NCBI RefSeq assembly: GCF_030705305.1
Contig: NZ_JAUZEE010000006.1
Span: forward strand, 186,001 to 250,000
Origin: Leptothrix discophora
GTDB lineage: Bacteria; Pseudomonadota; Gammaproteobacteria; Burkholderiales; Burkholderiaceae_C
DNA: 64,000 nt
Direction: 5' to 3'
Shown piece after piece: positions 1 to 10,130 of this stretch; the stretch's first letter is position 1; each line of letters opens with the position of its first letter. The position numbers and the translations under genes are program-made. The notes below the pieces were generated by a model that was not told where the DNA came from, searched no databases, and worked only from the letters and a program-made list of their open reading frames with translations.

Positions 1-2
1 TG

Positions 3-395
3 ATGCAATATGTCTCGCCTGTGGTTCGCCTGCCGATTCTGGTCTTGATGTCGTTTCAGATCACCGCGCTGCATGCCGAGATGCCGGCGCCTCGCACGGG
101 CGAGGCGACAACTGCCGGGCCAAGGCCAACGATTGGTCTTCCAAGCGCGCGCGTGGGGCGACCGTACTCACGTCCATTGATCATCGGTGGGGGTCCTCCG
201 TTTTCTCTGGTCGAGGTGTCCTGGGCGCCCGAATCGATGGGGCTCGTCATGGGCTCTGATGGCGTCTTGTCGGGCATCCCAGAACGTCCTGGCGCCTACA
301 CGCTTGACCTCGTGGTTCGTGATGTCAAAACGGGCCAGCAGACGCGTCAGCCATATCGGCTGCGTGTGCTTCCGGCGCGATCGGGCCAGAATTGA
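3..395 (+). CDS. Secreted protein with one putative Ig-like domain
   Basis: A 130-residue protein with a hydrophobic N-terminal segment at about residues 8-25 ending near LHAEM, read as a Sec signal peptide. The rest resembles a single He_PIG-type (putative Ig, cadherin-like) module: residues 40-125 include SARVGRPYSRPL, a GVLSGIPERPGAYTL stretch and a final YRLRVLP strand, typical of the domain that follows the pattern DGxLSGxP. Probably periplasmic or surface-exposed. The ATG overlaps a TGA at the very start of the window (TGATG), suggesting coupling to an upstream gene that is cut off. Function unknown. Confidence 0.6.
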   Translation: MQYVSPVVRLPILVLMSFQITALHAEMPAPRTGEATTAGPRPTIGLPSARVGRPYSRPLIIGGGPPFSLVEVSWAPESMGLVMGSDGVLSGIPERPGAYTLDLVVRDVKTGQQTRQPYRLRVLPARSGQN

Positions 396-510
396 TGTGC
401 GATTGGACTGGCAAGCACGGCGGCATGAGCGTCTCGGCCACCTTGGAGGTGGCTGCCGGTTCACCTGATTCCGAGCAGCAAGAAAACGGTCGTTTCCCCG
501 ATCCTGGATC

Positions 511-972
511 ATGAACCCTGAAGTTTCCCCCGCCCTGATTCTGGCCGGCGTCCTCGCCTGGTTCGCCTTGTCCGTCATCGTCCGCAAATGGCGAGGACGG
601 CATTTCTTCGCCACCCGCGTACCCGAAGCCGTGTTTTCCGAACGCTGGGCATCGGGTCGCCCCGGCAGTGGCCTGTTTGCGCGGCTGTCGACGGCCAAGA
701 ATTGCCTGCATGTCCAGGTCACGCCCGAAGCGGTTTGCGTCGAGCCGCATTTCCCGATCTCGCTCGGTTTTGTGGCGGAGGCCTATGACATGGACCACCA
801 CATTCCGCTGGCGGACATCCAGAGCGTGACGGTGCTCGGCGGACTTCGGATGAAGACGGTCGAAGTGGCCTACCAGTCGTCGGGCGGCAAGGGTGGCATC
901 CTGTACTTGCTCCTGCGTCATGCAGAGACGTTTCAGGAGGCCGTGAACAGGTCCCGGCTTGAACCGGATTGA
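511..972 (+). CDS. Hypothetical membrane-anchored protein
   Basis: A 153-residue protein I do not recognise. Residues 8-25 (LILAGVLAWFALSVIV) form one clear membrane segment, followed by a basic KWRGRH stretch, so the remaining 120 residues are probably cytoplasmic. The C-terminal part alternates hydrophobic strands and looks like a small beta-rich domain, perhaps PH-like, but this is a guess. It ends 16 bases before the next gene and probably shares its transcript. The 115-base gap before it carries no other gene. Confidence 0.6.
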   Translation: MNPEVSPALILAGVLAWFALSVIVRKWRGRHFFATRVPEAVFSERWASGRPGSGLFARLSTAKNCLHVQVTPEAVCVEPHFPISLGFVAEAYDMDHHIPLADIQSVTVLGGLRMKTVEVAYQSSGGKGGILYLLLRHAETFQEAVNRSRLEPD

Positions 973-988
973 TCCTCAGGAGACCCTC

Positions 989-1426
989 ATGAAGACACTG
1001 ACCTTCGACATCCTGATTCGCGCGCCCCGCGTCCGGGTGTGGCAGACGATGCTCGGCGCCGAGACCTACAAGGTCTGGGCGGCGGCCTTTTGTGAGGGCA
1101 CGTACTACGTCGGATCGTGGGATGCGGGCAGCAAGATGCGGTTTCTGGCGCCTTCGGGCGAGGGCATGTTGTCCGAGATCGCCGAGGCGGTGCCGTTCGA
1201 GTTCGTGTCCATCCGGCACCTCGGGATGGTCGAGAACGGCGTCGAGGACACGACCAGCGACAAGGTCCGCGCCTGGGCGCCGGCCTACGAGAACTACCGT
1301 TTCTCCGACGATCCCGCTGGCTGCCAGGTCGTGGTGACCTTGGACACCGCCGCCGAGTGGGAGGATTACATGCAGGACACCTTCCCCAGGGCACTCGGGC
1401 GGCTCAAGTCGCTGTGTGAGGCTTGA
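989..1426 (+). CDS. SRPBCC (START/Bet v1-like) domain protein, AHSA1 type
   Basis: A 145-residue single-domain protein. The opening TFDILIRAPRVRVWQTML matches the first strand and helix of SRPBCC proteins of the AHSA1 group, and FVSIRHLGMVENG, a W at the middle strand and a long C-terminal helix (EWEDYMQDTFPRALGRLKSL) complete the helix-grip fold. These proteins bind hydrophobic ligands; no ligand can be inferred. An ATG 30 bases upstream is possible, but this start has AGGAGA at 978-983 and begins exactly at the conserved domain. Confidence 0.75.
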   Translation: MKTLTFDILIRAPRVRVWQTMLGAETYKVWAAAFCEGTYYVGSWDAGSKMRFLAPSGEGMLSEIAEAVPFEFVSIRHLGMVENGVEDTTSDKVRAWAPAYENYRFSDDPAGCQVVVTLDTAAEWEDYMQDTFPRALGRLKSLCEA

Positions 1427-1690
1427 TGCACGGCGGGACTGGAGGCGGGACCGGCCCCAGGAAACCGACGCCGGGCAGCGGGTACAAGCGCTGGTCCAGA
1501 GCGATGCCCACACGGATGACCTCGCTTCGGATAACCTCGTCGCAGGTCGGTCCGGGTCCCTGTCCAGATAGACCTGCCGAACCGCCGTCTGGGCGCATCG
1601 GCACCGTGTGAGGGCGACGTTGTCCGTGTGGTCGTCGGTGGGCCCCATGGAACTTGCCTTGGGTTCGGTCGCGTTTTCTCAAGGAGTCCG

Positions 1691-2494
1691 ATGGTGAACC
1701 CGGCACATCCAGGACGGACATCGATCGCAAACGGTCGACATTGGGGCACGCGGGCACGCGACTGGGCAGAGATACAGGAAGGTCAGTGCAGGGCGGCTTA
1801 TGACGCCGTGTTTGACAGCCTGTCATTTCATATTGGCATGACCTGCTGCGACGTGGGTTGCGGCGCCGGTCTGGCCGCGCGCCTGGCATCCGACCGAGGT
1901 GCCGTGGTTTCGGGCATTGATGCCGCCGCCAGCCTCCTGGAGATCGCGCGTGAGCGAGTTCCCGGTGCGGACTTCCACCTGGGTGACCTGGAAGAACTGC
2001 CATTCCCCGATGGCGTGTTCGACCTCGTGACCGGCTTCAATTCCTTTCAGTTTGCTGCGGATCCGGTCGCTGCGCTTGGCGAGGCCAGGCGAATCTCGAA
2101 GCCGGGCGGTCGAATCGTCGTCCTGACCTGGGGAAACCCACAGGGCATGGAAGCCGCAGCCATCGTTGGTGCGCTCAAACCCCTGTTGCCGCCACCACCG
2201 CCCGGTGCTCCGGGGCCTTTTGCGCTGTCCGATGCGGATGCGCTGAAGGCTTTTGCGACGAGCGCCGGGCTGACGGCCCTGGACGTGTCGGACGTCGCCT
2301 GCCGGTGGTATTACCGGGATCTGGACACGGCCCTTCGCGGGCTGGGCTCATCGGGTGTCGCGGCAAAGGCCGCAGAACACAGCGGTGCGCAGGCCGTGGA
2401 CCAGGCGCATGCAGAAGCATTGGCACGATTCCGGCAGGCCGATGGCAGCTATCGCCTGGAAGCCTGCTTCAGGTGGCTCATGGCCTCAGCCTGA
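1691..2494 (+). CDS. Class I SAM-dependent methyltransferase
   Basis: A 267-residue protein with the type-11 methyltransferase core. Motif I is CDVGCGAG, followed by an acidic strand end (SGIDAA), a motif II-like FDLVTGFNSFQFA and a motif III-like ISKPGGRIVVLTWG. The substrate is not evident; the C-terminal third has the variable helical cap seen in small-molecule methyltransferases. An AAGGAG at 1681-1686 precedes this ATG; a longer frame from 1628 has no comparable ribosome site. The 264-base stretch before it (1427-1690) shows no gene, only an imperfect direct repeat of GATGACCTCG and GATAACCTCG. Confidence 0.8.
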   Translation: MVNPAHPGRTSIANGRHWGTRARDWAEIQEGQCRAAYDAVFDSLSFHIGMTCCDVGCGAGLAARLASDRGAVVSGIDAAASLLEIARERVPGADFHLGDLEELPFPDGVFDLVTGFNSFQFAADPVAALGEARRISKPGGRIVVLTWGNPQGMEAAAIVGALKPLLPPPPPGAPGPFALSDADALKAFATSAGLTALDVSDVACRWYYRDLDTALRGLGSSGVAAKAAEHSGAQAVDQAHAEALARFRQADGSYRLEACFRWLMASA

Positions 2495-2553
2495 CAAGAC
2501 CTCGGCTTCCCATCGCCTGCCTTCGATCGGACTTCACCAAGCCAGAAACGGAA

Positions 2554-2937
2554 ATGACGATGGCCAAGTACCTGATCTCGTTTCCCAGCGCAGCCATGGT
2601 CGTGTCCGGCGCTGAACTGGCCGCCGCAGGTCAGGATGCTCATGCCGTCATCGAGGCGGCCAAGGCGGCCGGTGTCTACGTGTTCGGCGGTGGCATCGAC
2701 GAGGGCGTGCCGCCTGTGCGGGTTTCGGCCAGCGGCGCCGCCGTGGAAGGTGGTTACCCGTGGGCGCCGCCGATCACGGGCGGGTTCACGGTGCTGGAGG
2801 TGCCGACACGCGAAGAAGCCTTGTCCTGGGCGGTGCGCATGGCGGCGGCTTGCCGTTGTGATCAGGAATTGCGGGTGTTCGGATCTGATGCGCAGTCCGT
2901 GACCACGGAAGAGCCGCGAGATGAAAGTCGCCCCTGA
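2554..2937 (+). CDS. YCII-related (DGPF-like) domain protein
   Basis: A 127-residue protein. The opening MAKYLISF, the central GGGIDEG, and ITGGFTVLEVPTREEALSWA followed by a helix match the ferredoxin-like YCII family, some members of which are dehalogenase- or isomerase-like; no catalytic role is proven. It may start at 2554 or at the next ATG (2560). The C-terminal ~20 residues overlap the next gene and extend past the usual domain end. It sits between a methyltransferase and a small membrane protein, probably in one transcript. Confidence 0.7.
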   Translation: MTMAKYLISFPSAAMVVSGAELAAAGQDAHAVIEAAKAAGVYVFGGGIDEGVPPVRVSASGAAVEGGYPWAPPITGGFTVLEVPTREEALSWAVRMAAACRCDQELRVFGSDAQSVTTEEPRDESRP

Positions 2938-3235
2938 AACCCTGGGCCCCGCCGCACAGGCGGCGGTGGCGGCCCTCGTGCTGTTGGGCCTGTTCGGCGG
3001 ATGCCTGATCGTGGCGTATGCCGGCTTTGCGACCTCGCCCAAGCGAGGCGGATATTCGACGTTCGTGCCGGTTCCAGAGGCCTATCTGCTCGCCGCGACC
3101 CTCATCGGCATGTCCGGCACGGGCCTGCTGGTGTTGCTGCGCCATCGGCATGCGTCACACACGGCCTGCGCGCTGGCCGGGCTCGTCTACGTGGCGGTCG
3201 CTGCCGTGCTCACGTCAATCTTGCGTCCGGAATAA
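2921..3235 (+). CDS. Small hypothetical membrane protein
   Basis: A 104-residue protein with about three hydrophobic segments: residues 12-35 (AQAAVAALVLLGLFGGCLIV), 53-72 (AYLLAATLIGMSGTGLLVLL) and 80-100. No family recognised. It overlaps the preceding YCII-like gene by 17 bases in another frame, which implies translational coupling and supports both genes being real. Confidence 0.55.
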   Translation: MKVAPETLGPAAQAAVAALVLLGLFGGCLIVAYAGFATSPKRGGYSTFVPVPEAYLLAATLIGMSGTGLLVLLRHRHASHTACALAGLVYVAVAAVLTSILRPE

Positions 3236-3301
3236 ACGCCGAGGCGGTCGATCCGTGCCAACCTGTGCGCCCCGGCCGTGAACGCCCTTCCAGCCACGAT
3301 C

Positions 3302-3323
3302 GAAACCCACGAAACCCACGAAA
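3302..3323. repeat. 9-bp tandem repeat in a 5' leader
   Basis: GAAACCCAC occurs twice in tandem and begins a third, imperfect copy, ending about 8 bases before the ATG of the SnoaL-like gene. It occupies the place of the ribosome-binding site, so copy-number change by slippage could alter leader length. No function shown. Confidence 0.6.
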
Positions 3324-3330
3324 ACCACCC

Positions 3331-3771
3331 ATGTCCGATCCCCAGAAGCAGATCCTCCGCGCCATCGACACCTACAAGTCCGCCGTCCTGGCCAAGAACG
3401 CCGAGACCCTGATGCATCTCTACGACCCCGACGTGCGGGTTTTCGACACCTGGGGCGTCTGGTCCCACGAAGGCGCAGCGGCCTGGCGCATCTCGGTGGA
3501 AGGGTGGTTTGCCTCGCTCGGCAGCGAGACCGTGCGGGTCACGTTCGAGGACGTCAAGATCGTCGGCGACGAGGACTTCGCCTCGGTCAGCGCCTTCGTG
3601 CGCTACGCGGCGGTGTCGGCCGAGGGCGTGGAACTGCGGTCCATGCACAACCGTTTGTCCTGGGCCATGAAGTCGCGCGGCCACGTGCTGCGCATCGTGC
3701 AGGAGCACACCTCGACGCCGATCGGCTTCGAGGACACGAAGGCGATCTTTCAGCGCGGCGGGAAGGGCTGA
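3331..3771 (+). CDS. SnoaL-like / NTF2-fold protein
   Basis: A 146-residue protein of the NTF2-like superfamily (SnoaL or DUF4440 type). The N-terminal helix IDTYKSAVLAKNAETLMHLYDPDVRVFDTWG is the classic helix plus first strand, with a cone of beta strands following (RVTFEDVKIVGDEDFASVSAFVRY). Such proteins are enzymes or binding modules; no active-site acid/base pair is obvious, so function is open. Its last 22 bases overlap the 3' end of the convergent TetR gene. Confidence 0.75.
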   Translation: MSDPQKQILRAIDTYKSAVLAKNAETLMHLYDPDVRVFDTWGVWSHEGAAAWRISVEGWFASLGSETVRVTFEDVKIVGDEDFASVSAFVRYAAVSAEGVELRSMHNRLSWAMKSRGHVLRIVQEHTSTPIGFEDTKAIFQRGGKG

Positions 3772-4520
3772 TCGGCCAGGGCGACGGTGTCCGCCCCCTT
3801 GAGCATCCCCCGATGCTCCGCCCGCAGATACGGCCACAGCAGCGCCATCGCCTGGCGCGTGCCGCGCGAGATGGCGGCGTCGGCGTTGGCGGGTTCGAGG
3901 GCCTGGCGTGGCGCCCGCACGTATTCGTAGCTGAGCCAGTAGGTCAGCAGCACGACGATGGAGGTGGCCAGCGCGTCGGCGCCTTCGGCATCCAGCGGCT
4001 GGCCGTCGAGGCGGCAGAGCGGCCCGACACGGGCGCGGATCGCGGCGGTCTGGCGGGCGAGGGCGGCCTGGCAGCGGGTCTCGAGCTGGCGGTTGCGGGT
4101 CAGCAGGTCGTTGAGGTCGCGGAAGATGAAGCGGTAGTCCCAGCCCAGCCGCAGCAGCGCCGGCACCAGGCGCCAGGCGCAGACCGCGTCGGTGGGGTCG
4201 CCGGCTTCGGCCAGGGTGGCGTCCAGCGCGCGTTCGTAGCGGTCGACCAGCGCGTTGACCAGCGCTTCCTTGGCGGGGAAGTGGTAGTAGAGGTTGCCGG
4301 GGCTGATGCGCAGCTCGGCGGCGATCACGGTGGTCGAGACGTGCGGCTCGCCGTAGCGGTTGAACAGCGCCAGGCTGTGGTCGAGGATGCGTTCGGCGGT
4401 CCGGCGCGGGGCCTTGCGCTCGCCGCGCGGGGCGACCGCGCTGCCGCTGTTCGGGACGGCCTCGTCAGGCGTCTCGGCATCGAGCGGCATCGGGTCGGTG
4501 CGGGTCGGACTGGAGGGCAT
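3750..4520 (-). CDS. TetR-family transcriptional regulator
   Basis: A 256-residue regulator from this start. The HTH region reads RRTAERILDHSLALFNRYG, then TVIAAELRISPGNLYYHFPAKEALVNAL, the standard TetR N-terminal domain. The rest is a helical ligand domain of unknown specificity, similar in outline to regulators in this group whose second half begins with WDYRFIFRDL. In-frame ATGs also lie at 4634 and 4490. I prefer 4520 because 4634 would leave only 25 bases to the divergent ABC gene, and the extra residues are low-complexity. Its divergent position suggests it controls that exporter (inference). Confidence 0.85.
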   Translation of the reverse strand: MPSSPTRTDPMPLDAETPDEAVPNSGSAVAPRGERKAPRRTAERILDHSLALFNRYGEPHVSTTVIAAELRISPGNLYYHFPAKEALVNALVDRYERALDATLAEAGDPTDAVCAWRLVPALLRLGWDYRFIFRDLNDLLTRNRQLETRCQAALARQTAAIRARVGPLCRLDGQPLDAEGADALATSIVVLLTYWLSYEYVRAPRQALEPANADAAISRGTRQAMALLWPYLRAEHRGMLKGADTVALADQPFPPR

Positions 4521-4659
4521 CGCGGCACGATCGGCGGGTGGGGCGGCGGGGAGATCGGCGAACAGCGCTGCCCAATCTAGCACCCGGCCGGTGCGCCTCG
4601 CATGGGGGTTTGCGTCGGGCCGGTGCGCTGACATGGGGCCTGCCTACAATCCGCCGCCG

Positions 4660-5601
4660 ATGAACCCGGCGATTTCCTTCCAGCAGGTCGGCAAGACCTT
4701 CCAGACCCCGCGCGGCGCGTTGAACGCGCTGTCCGATGTCTCCTTCGACATCCAGCCGGGCGAGTTCTTCGGCCTGCTCGGACCCAACGGCGCGGGCAAG
4801 ACGACGCTGATCTCGATCCTGGCCGGCCTGGCCCGCGCGACGGCGGGCCGGGTCACCGTGCATGGGCACGACGTGGTCGATGACTACGCGGCGGCGCGCA
4901 AGTCGCTGGGCATCGTCCCGCAGGAACTCGTCTTCGACCCCTTCTTCAGCGTGCGCGAGTCGTTGCGCATCCAGTCCGGCTACTTCGGCGTGCGCGGCAA
5001 CGACGCCTGGATCAGCGAACTCCTCGAAGGCCTGGGCCTGGCCGACAAGGCCGGCGCCAACATGCGCCAGCTCTCCGGCGGCATGAAGCGCCGGGTCCTG
5101 GTGGCGCAGGCGCTGGTGCACCGTCCGCCGGTGATCGTGCTGGACGAGCCGACCGCCGGCGTCGACGTCGAGCTGCGCCAGACGCTCTGGGGCTTCATCG
5201 CCCGCCTCAACCGCGAAGGCCACACCGTCTTGCTGACCACCCACTACCTCGAAGAGGCCGAGGCCCTGTGCGGCCGCATCGCCATGCTCAAGCAGGGCCG
5301 CGTGGTCGCGCTGGACCGCACCAGCAACCTGCTCGCGGGCACCGCCAGCACGATGCTGCGCTTCAAGACCGACGACCCGCTGCCGCCCGACCTGGCCGCG
5401 CAGGCCCGCGTGACCGGGCGCATCGCCCAGGTCAAGGCGCCGGATGCCAACGCGGTCGAGTCGGTGCTGGCGCGGCTGCGTGCGGCCGGCGTCAAGGTCG
5501 AGGACCTGGAGATCGGCCGGGCCGACCTGGAGGACGTCTTCCTGGAGATCATGCAGGGCGCGGGCTCGGTCCGTCCGGCGGTGGCCGAGGAGGCCGCATG
5601 A
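4660..5601 (+). CDS. ABC transporter ATP-binding subunit (ABC-2 exporter)
   Basis: A 313-residue ATPase. Walker A GPNGAGKTT is at residues 41-49, signature LSGGMKRR at 138-145, Walker B VIVLDEP at 158-164, and the switch His lies in TTHYLEEAEALC. The C-terminal ~90 residues (ADLEDVFLEIM) are the regulatory extension common in YadG/NodI/CcmA-type exporter ATPases. It pairs with the permease that overlaps it by four bases (ATGA). Closest in organisation to E. coli YadGH; the substrate is unknown. The ATG at 4660 begins the conserved domain; a longer open frame reaching upstream runs antisense to the TetR gene. Confidence 0.92.
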   Translation: MNPAISFQQVGKTFQTPRGALNALSDVSFDIQPGEFFGLLGPNGAGKTTLISILAGLARATAGRVTVHGHDVVDDYAAARKSLGIVPQELVFDPFFSVRESLRIQSGYFGVRGNDAWISELLEGLGLADKAGANMRQLSGGMKRRVLVAQALVHRPPVIVLDEPTAGVDVELRQTLWGFIARLNREGHTVLLTTHYLEEAEALCGRIAMLKQGRVVALDRTSNLLAGTASTMLRFKTDDPLPPDLAAQARVTGRIAQVKAPDANAVESVLARLRAAGVKVEDLEIGRADLEDVFLEIMQGAGSVRPAVAEEAA

Positions 5602-6362
5602 TCGACCTGGCGGGCGCACGCACGCTGTTCTACAAGGAGGTGCTGCGCTTCTGGAAGGTCAGCTTCCAGACCGTGGCCGCACCGGTGCTGACGGCCATGC
5701 TCTACCTGCTGATCTTCGGCCACGTGCTGGAGGACCACGTCAAGGTCTACGAGCAGGTCGGCTACAGCAGCTTCCTGATCCCCGGTCTCGTGATGATGAG
5801 CGTGCTGCAGAACGCCTTCGCCAACAGCTCGTCCAGCCTCATCCAGAGCAAGATCACCGGCAACCTCGTGTTCCTGCTGGTGACGCCGCTGAGCCACTGG
5901 GCCTGGTTCCTGGCCTATGTCGGCGCCTCGGTCGTACGCGGCCTGGCCGTTGGCGCGGGCGTGCTGCTGGTGACGGTGTGGTTCGCGCCGCCGGGCCTGG
6001 CGCAGCCGCTGTGGGCGCTGGTCTTCGCGATCCTGGGCGCGGCGCTGATGGGCACGCTGGGCCTGATCGCCGGCCTGTGGGCCGAGAAGTTCGACCAGAT
6101 GGCCGCCTTCCAGAACTTCATCGTCATGCCGATGACCTTCCTGGCCGGCGTCTTCTACTCGATCCACAGCCTGCCGGCCTTCTGGCAGGCGGCCAGCCAC
6201 CTGAACCCGTTCTTCTACATGATCGACGGCTTCCGCCACGGCTTCTTCGGCGTCAGCGACGTCTCGCCCTGGCTCAGCCTGGCAGTGGTCGGCGGCAGCC
6301 TGGCGATCGTCGCGACGGTCTGCCTGCGGCTGCTGGCGAGCGGCTACAAGCTGCGGCACTGA
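5598..6362 (+). CDS. ABC-2 type transporter permease
   Basis: A 254-residue inner-membrane permease with an N-terminal cytoplasmic helix (LFYKEVLRFWKVS) and about six membrane segments. It has the ABC-2 signature region near FDQMAAFQNFIVMPMTFLAGVFYSIHSLP and NPFFYMIDGFRHGFF. Length and layout match the YadH/NodJ group. It is coupled to the ATPase by an ATGA overlap, and the two would form a homodimeric-half exporter for a drug, lipid or polysaccharide. Confidence 0.92.
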   Translation: MIDLAGARTLFYKEVLRFWKVSFQTVAAPVLTAMLYLLIFGHVLEDHVKVYEQVGYSSFLIPGLVMMSVLQNAFANSSSSLIQSKITGNLVFLLVTPLSHWAWFLAYVGASVVRGLAVGAGVLLVTVWFAPPGLAQPLWALVFAILGAALMGTLGLIAGLWAEKFDQMAAFQNFIVMPMTFLAGVFYSIHSLPAFWQAASHLNPFFYMIDGFRHGFFGVSDVSPWLSLAVVGGSLAIVATVCLRLLASGYKLRH

Positions 6363-6436
6363 GGCCGACCGCATCGGCACCGGCCGAGGCCCCGCGCGGC
6401 GAGCGCCGGCGGGGCCGCCGGTACAATTTCGCCACC

Positions 6437-6697
6437 ATGGCCGATCCGACACCCCAGCACGTCCAGTCCCTCCTTGCCGCCGGCATGTCCTGCGAGCACC
6501 TGCAGGTCGAGGGCGACGGCCGACATTTCTTCGCCACCATCGTCTCGACGCAGTTCGAGGGCCTGAGCCGCATCCGTCGACATCAGGCCGTCTACGCCGT
6601 GCTCGGCGAGCGCATGCGCGAGGAGATCCACGCGCTGTCGATGAAGACGCTGACCCCGGCCGAATGGGCCGCGACCGCGTCGACCTCCCAAGGCTGA
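6437..6697 (+). CDS. ibaG: BolA/IbaG family protein
   Basis: An 86-residue BolA-like protein with a class II KH-like fold. The family signature is visible as [32 protein letters not shown] (written here in pieces: [11 protein letters not shown], then [14 protein letters not shown]), including the conserved loop His/Cys zone and invariant R-x-x-R-H-Q. BolA/IbaG proteins bind monothiol glutaredoxins and [2Fe-2S] clusters. Placement directly before murA is the E. coli arrangement (ibaG-murA), which supports the symbol. A TACAAT hexamer at 6422-6427 lies 9 bases before the ATG. Confidence 0.88.
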   Translation: MADPTPQHVQSLLAAGMSCEHLQVEGDGRHFFATIVSTQFEGLSRIRRHQAVYAVLGERMREEIHALSMKTLTPAEWAATASTSQG

Positions 6698-6851
6698 ACC
6701 GGCCCGGCCTCGCGGCGTCGTCCGACTGCCGCCGGCCGGTCTTCCACCCCACCGCCGAACCCGCCGATCCTGTCGCCTCGGCCTGCCGCGCCTTCCGCAC
6801 CGGCCTGCCGACGAACCTCGATCCCGCTTTCGCCTCACGCACCGCAAGCCC

Positions 6852-8113
<1,262 letters not shown>

Positions 8114-8117
<4 letters not shown>

Positions 8118-8767
8118 GCGACCTGATCACCCTCGCCCTGTCCAAGGGCCGCATCTTCGAGGAGACCCTGCCGCTGCTGGCCGCCGCCGGCATCGAGGTC
8201 ACCGAGGACCCGGAGAAGAGCCGCAAGCTGATCCTGGCGACCAACCGGCCCGACGTGCGCGTCGTGCTGGTGCGCGCCACCGACGTGCCGACCTATGTCC
8301 AGCACGGCGGCGCGGACCTGGGCGTGGCCGGCAAGGACGTGCTGCTCGAACATGGCGGCGAGGGCCTGTTCCAGCCGCTGGACCTGAAGATCGCGCGCTG
8401 CCGCATGAGCGTGGCCACCCGCGACGACTTCGACTACGACACCGCGGTGAAGCAGGGCTCGCGCATCCGCGTGGCCACCAAGTACACCGAGATCGCCCGC
8501 CGGCACTTCGCCGACAAGGGCGTGCACGTCGACCTGATCAAGCTCTACGGCTCGATGGAACTGGCGCCGCTGACCGGCCTGGCCGATGCCATCGTCGACC
8601 TGGTCTCGACCGGCAGCACGCTCAAGGCGAACCGGCTGCGCGAGGTCGAGCCCTTCCTGGAGATCTCCTCGCGCCTGGTCGTCAACCAGGCCGCGCTCAA
8701 GCTCAAGCGCGAGCGCCTGCGCCCGATGATCGACGCCTTCGCGGCGGCGGTCGCGGCGCGCGGCTGA
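8114..8767 (+). CDS. hisG: ATP phosphoribosyltransferase, short form
   Basis: A 217-residue catalytic subunit that condenses ATP with PRPP in the first step of histidine synthesis. It opens with [18 protein letters not shown] and contains the PRPP-binding region [18 protein letters not shown]. It is the short form lacking the C-terminal ACT-like regulatory domain (long forms are near 300 residues), so by family rule it needs HisZ for activity and feedback by histidine; hisZ is not in this window. It starts inside the murA stop. Confidence 0.97.
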
Positions 8768-8805
8768 ACCTTCCTCCGTCTCCTGACCCGACCTCCGAAG
8801 CCGCC

Positions 8806-10119
8806 ATGTCCATTGCCGTGCGCCACCTCGACACCTCGTCCGCCACGTTCGACGCCGACTTCCAGCGCGTGCTGCACTGGTCGGCCGAGACCGATGCCGA
8901 GATCGAGTCCCGCGTGGCCGACATCCTGGCCGACGTGAAGGCCCGGGGCGACGCGGCGGTGCTGGCATACACCGCCCGCTTCGACCGCCTGGACGCGCCC
9001 TGCATGGCCGCGCTGGAGCTGACCCGCGACGAGCTGAAGGCCGCCTTCGACGCCATCACGCCGGCCCAGCGCCATGCGCTGGAAACGGCGGCGGCGCGGG
9101 TGCGCAGCTACCACGAGCGCCAGCTGCAGGCCTGCGGCCTGAGCTGGAGCTACCGCGATGCCGACGGCACGCTGCTGGGCCAGAAGGTCACGCCGCTGGA
9201 CCGCGTGGGCATCTATGTGCCGGGCGGCAAGGCGGCCTATCCGTCGAGCGTGCTGATGAACGCGCTGCCGGCCCATGTCGCCGGGGTCGGCGAGATCATC
9301 ATGGTCGTGCCCACGCCGGGCGGCGAGCGCAATGCGCTGGTGCTGGCCGCCGCCTACGTGGCCGGCGTGAGCCGTGCCTTCACCATCGGTGGCGCCCAGG
9401 CGGTCGGCGCGCTGGCCTTCGGCACGGCGAGCATCCCGCGGGTCGACAAGATCACCGGACCGGGCAATGCCTACGTGGCCAGCGCCAAGCGGCGCGTGTT
9501 CGGCCAGGTCGGCATCGACATGATTGCCGGACCGAGCGAGATCCTCGTGCTGGCCGACGGCAGCACGCCGCCGGACTGGGTCGCGATGGACCTGTTCAGC
9601 CAGGCCGAGCACGACGAGCTGGCGCAGAGCATCCTGCTGTGCCCGGATGCCGCCTACATCGACGCGGTGCAGGCCGCGATGGACCGCCTGATCGGCGCGA
9701 TGCCGCGTCGCAACGTCATCCGCGCCTCGCTCGAAGGCCGGGGCGCGCTGATCCGCACCCGCTCGATGGAAGAGGCCTGCGAGATCAGCAACCGCATCGC
9801 GCCCGAGCACCTCGAGGTCAGCTCGGCCGACCCGCACCGCTGGGAACCGCTGCTGCGCCACGCTGGCGCGATCTTCCTGGGCGCCTACACCAGCGAGAGC
9901 CTGGGCGACTACTGCGCCGGCCCGAACCACGTGCTGCCGACCTCCGGCACCGCGCGCTTCAGCTCGCCGCTGGGCGTCTACGACTTCCAGAAGCGCAGCA
10001 GCCTGATCGAGGTCAGCGAGGCCGGCGCGCAGGTGCTCGGCCCGATCGCCGCCGAGCTGGCCTATGGCGAGGGCCTGCAGGCCCATGCGCAGGCGGCCGA
10101 GTTCCGGCTCCGGCGCTGA
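8806..10119 (+). CDS. hisD: Histidinol dehydrogenase
   Basis: A 437-residue zinc enzyme that oxidises L-histidinol to L-histidine with NAD in two steps (the last two reactions of the pathway). Recognisable blocks are [59 protein letters not shown] and the catalytic pair in IAPEHLEV. It lies 38 bases after hisG and 11 bases before hisC, within the operon. Confidence 0.97.
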   Translation: MSIAVRHLDTSSATFDADFQRVLHWSAETDAEIESRVADILADVKARGDAAVLAYTARFDRLDAPCMAALELTRDELKAAFDAITPAQRHALETAAARVRSYHERQLQACGLSWSYRDADGTLLGQKVTPLDRVGIYVPGGKAAYPSSVLMNALPAHVAGVGEIIMVVPTPGGERNALVLAAAYVAGVSRAFTIGGAQAVGALAFGTASIPRVDKITGPGNAYVASAKRRVFGQVGIDMIAGPSEILVLADGSTPPDWVAMDLFSQAEHDELAQSILLCPDAAYIDAVQAAMDRLIGAMPRRNVIRASLEGRGALIRTRSMEEACEISNRIAPEHLEVSSADPHRWEPLLRHAGAIFLGAYTSESLGDYCAGPNHVLPTSGTARFSSPLGVYDFQKRSSLIEVSEAGAQVLGPIAAELAYGEGLQAHAQAAEFRLRR

Positions 10120-10130
10120 GGCCCGGCCCC

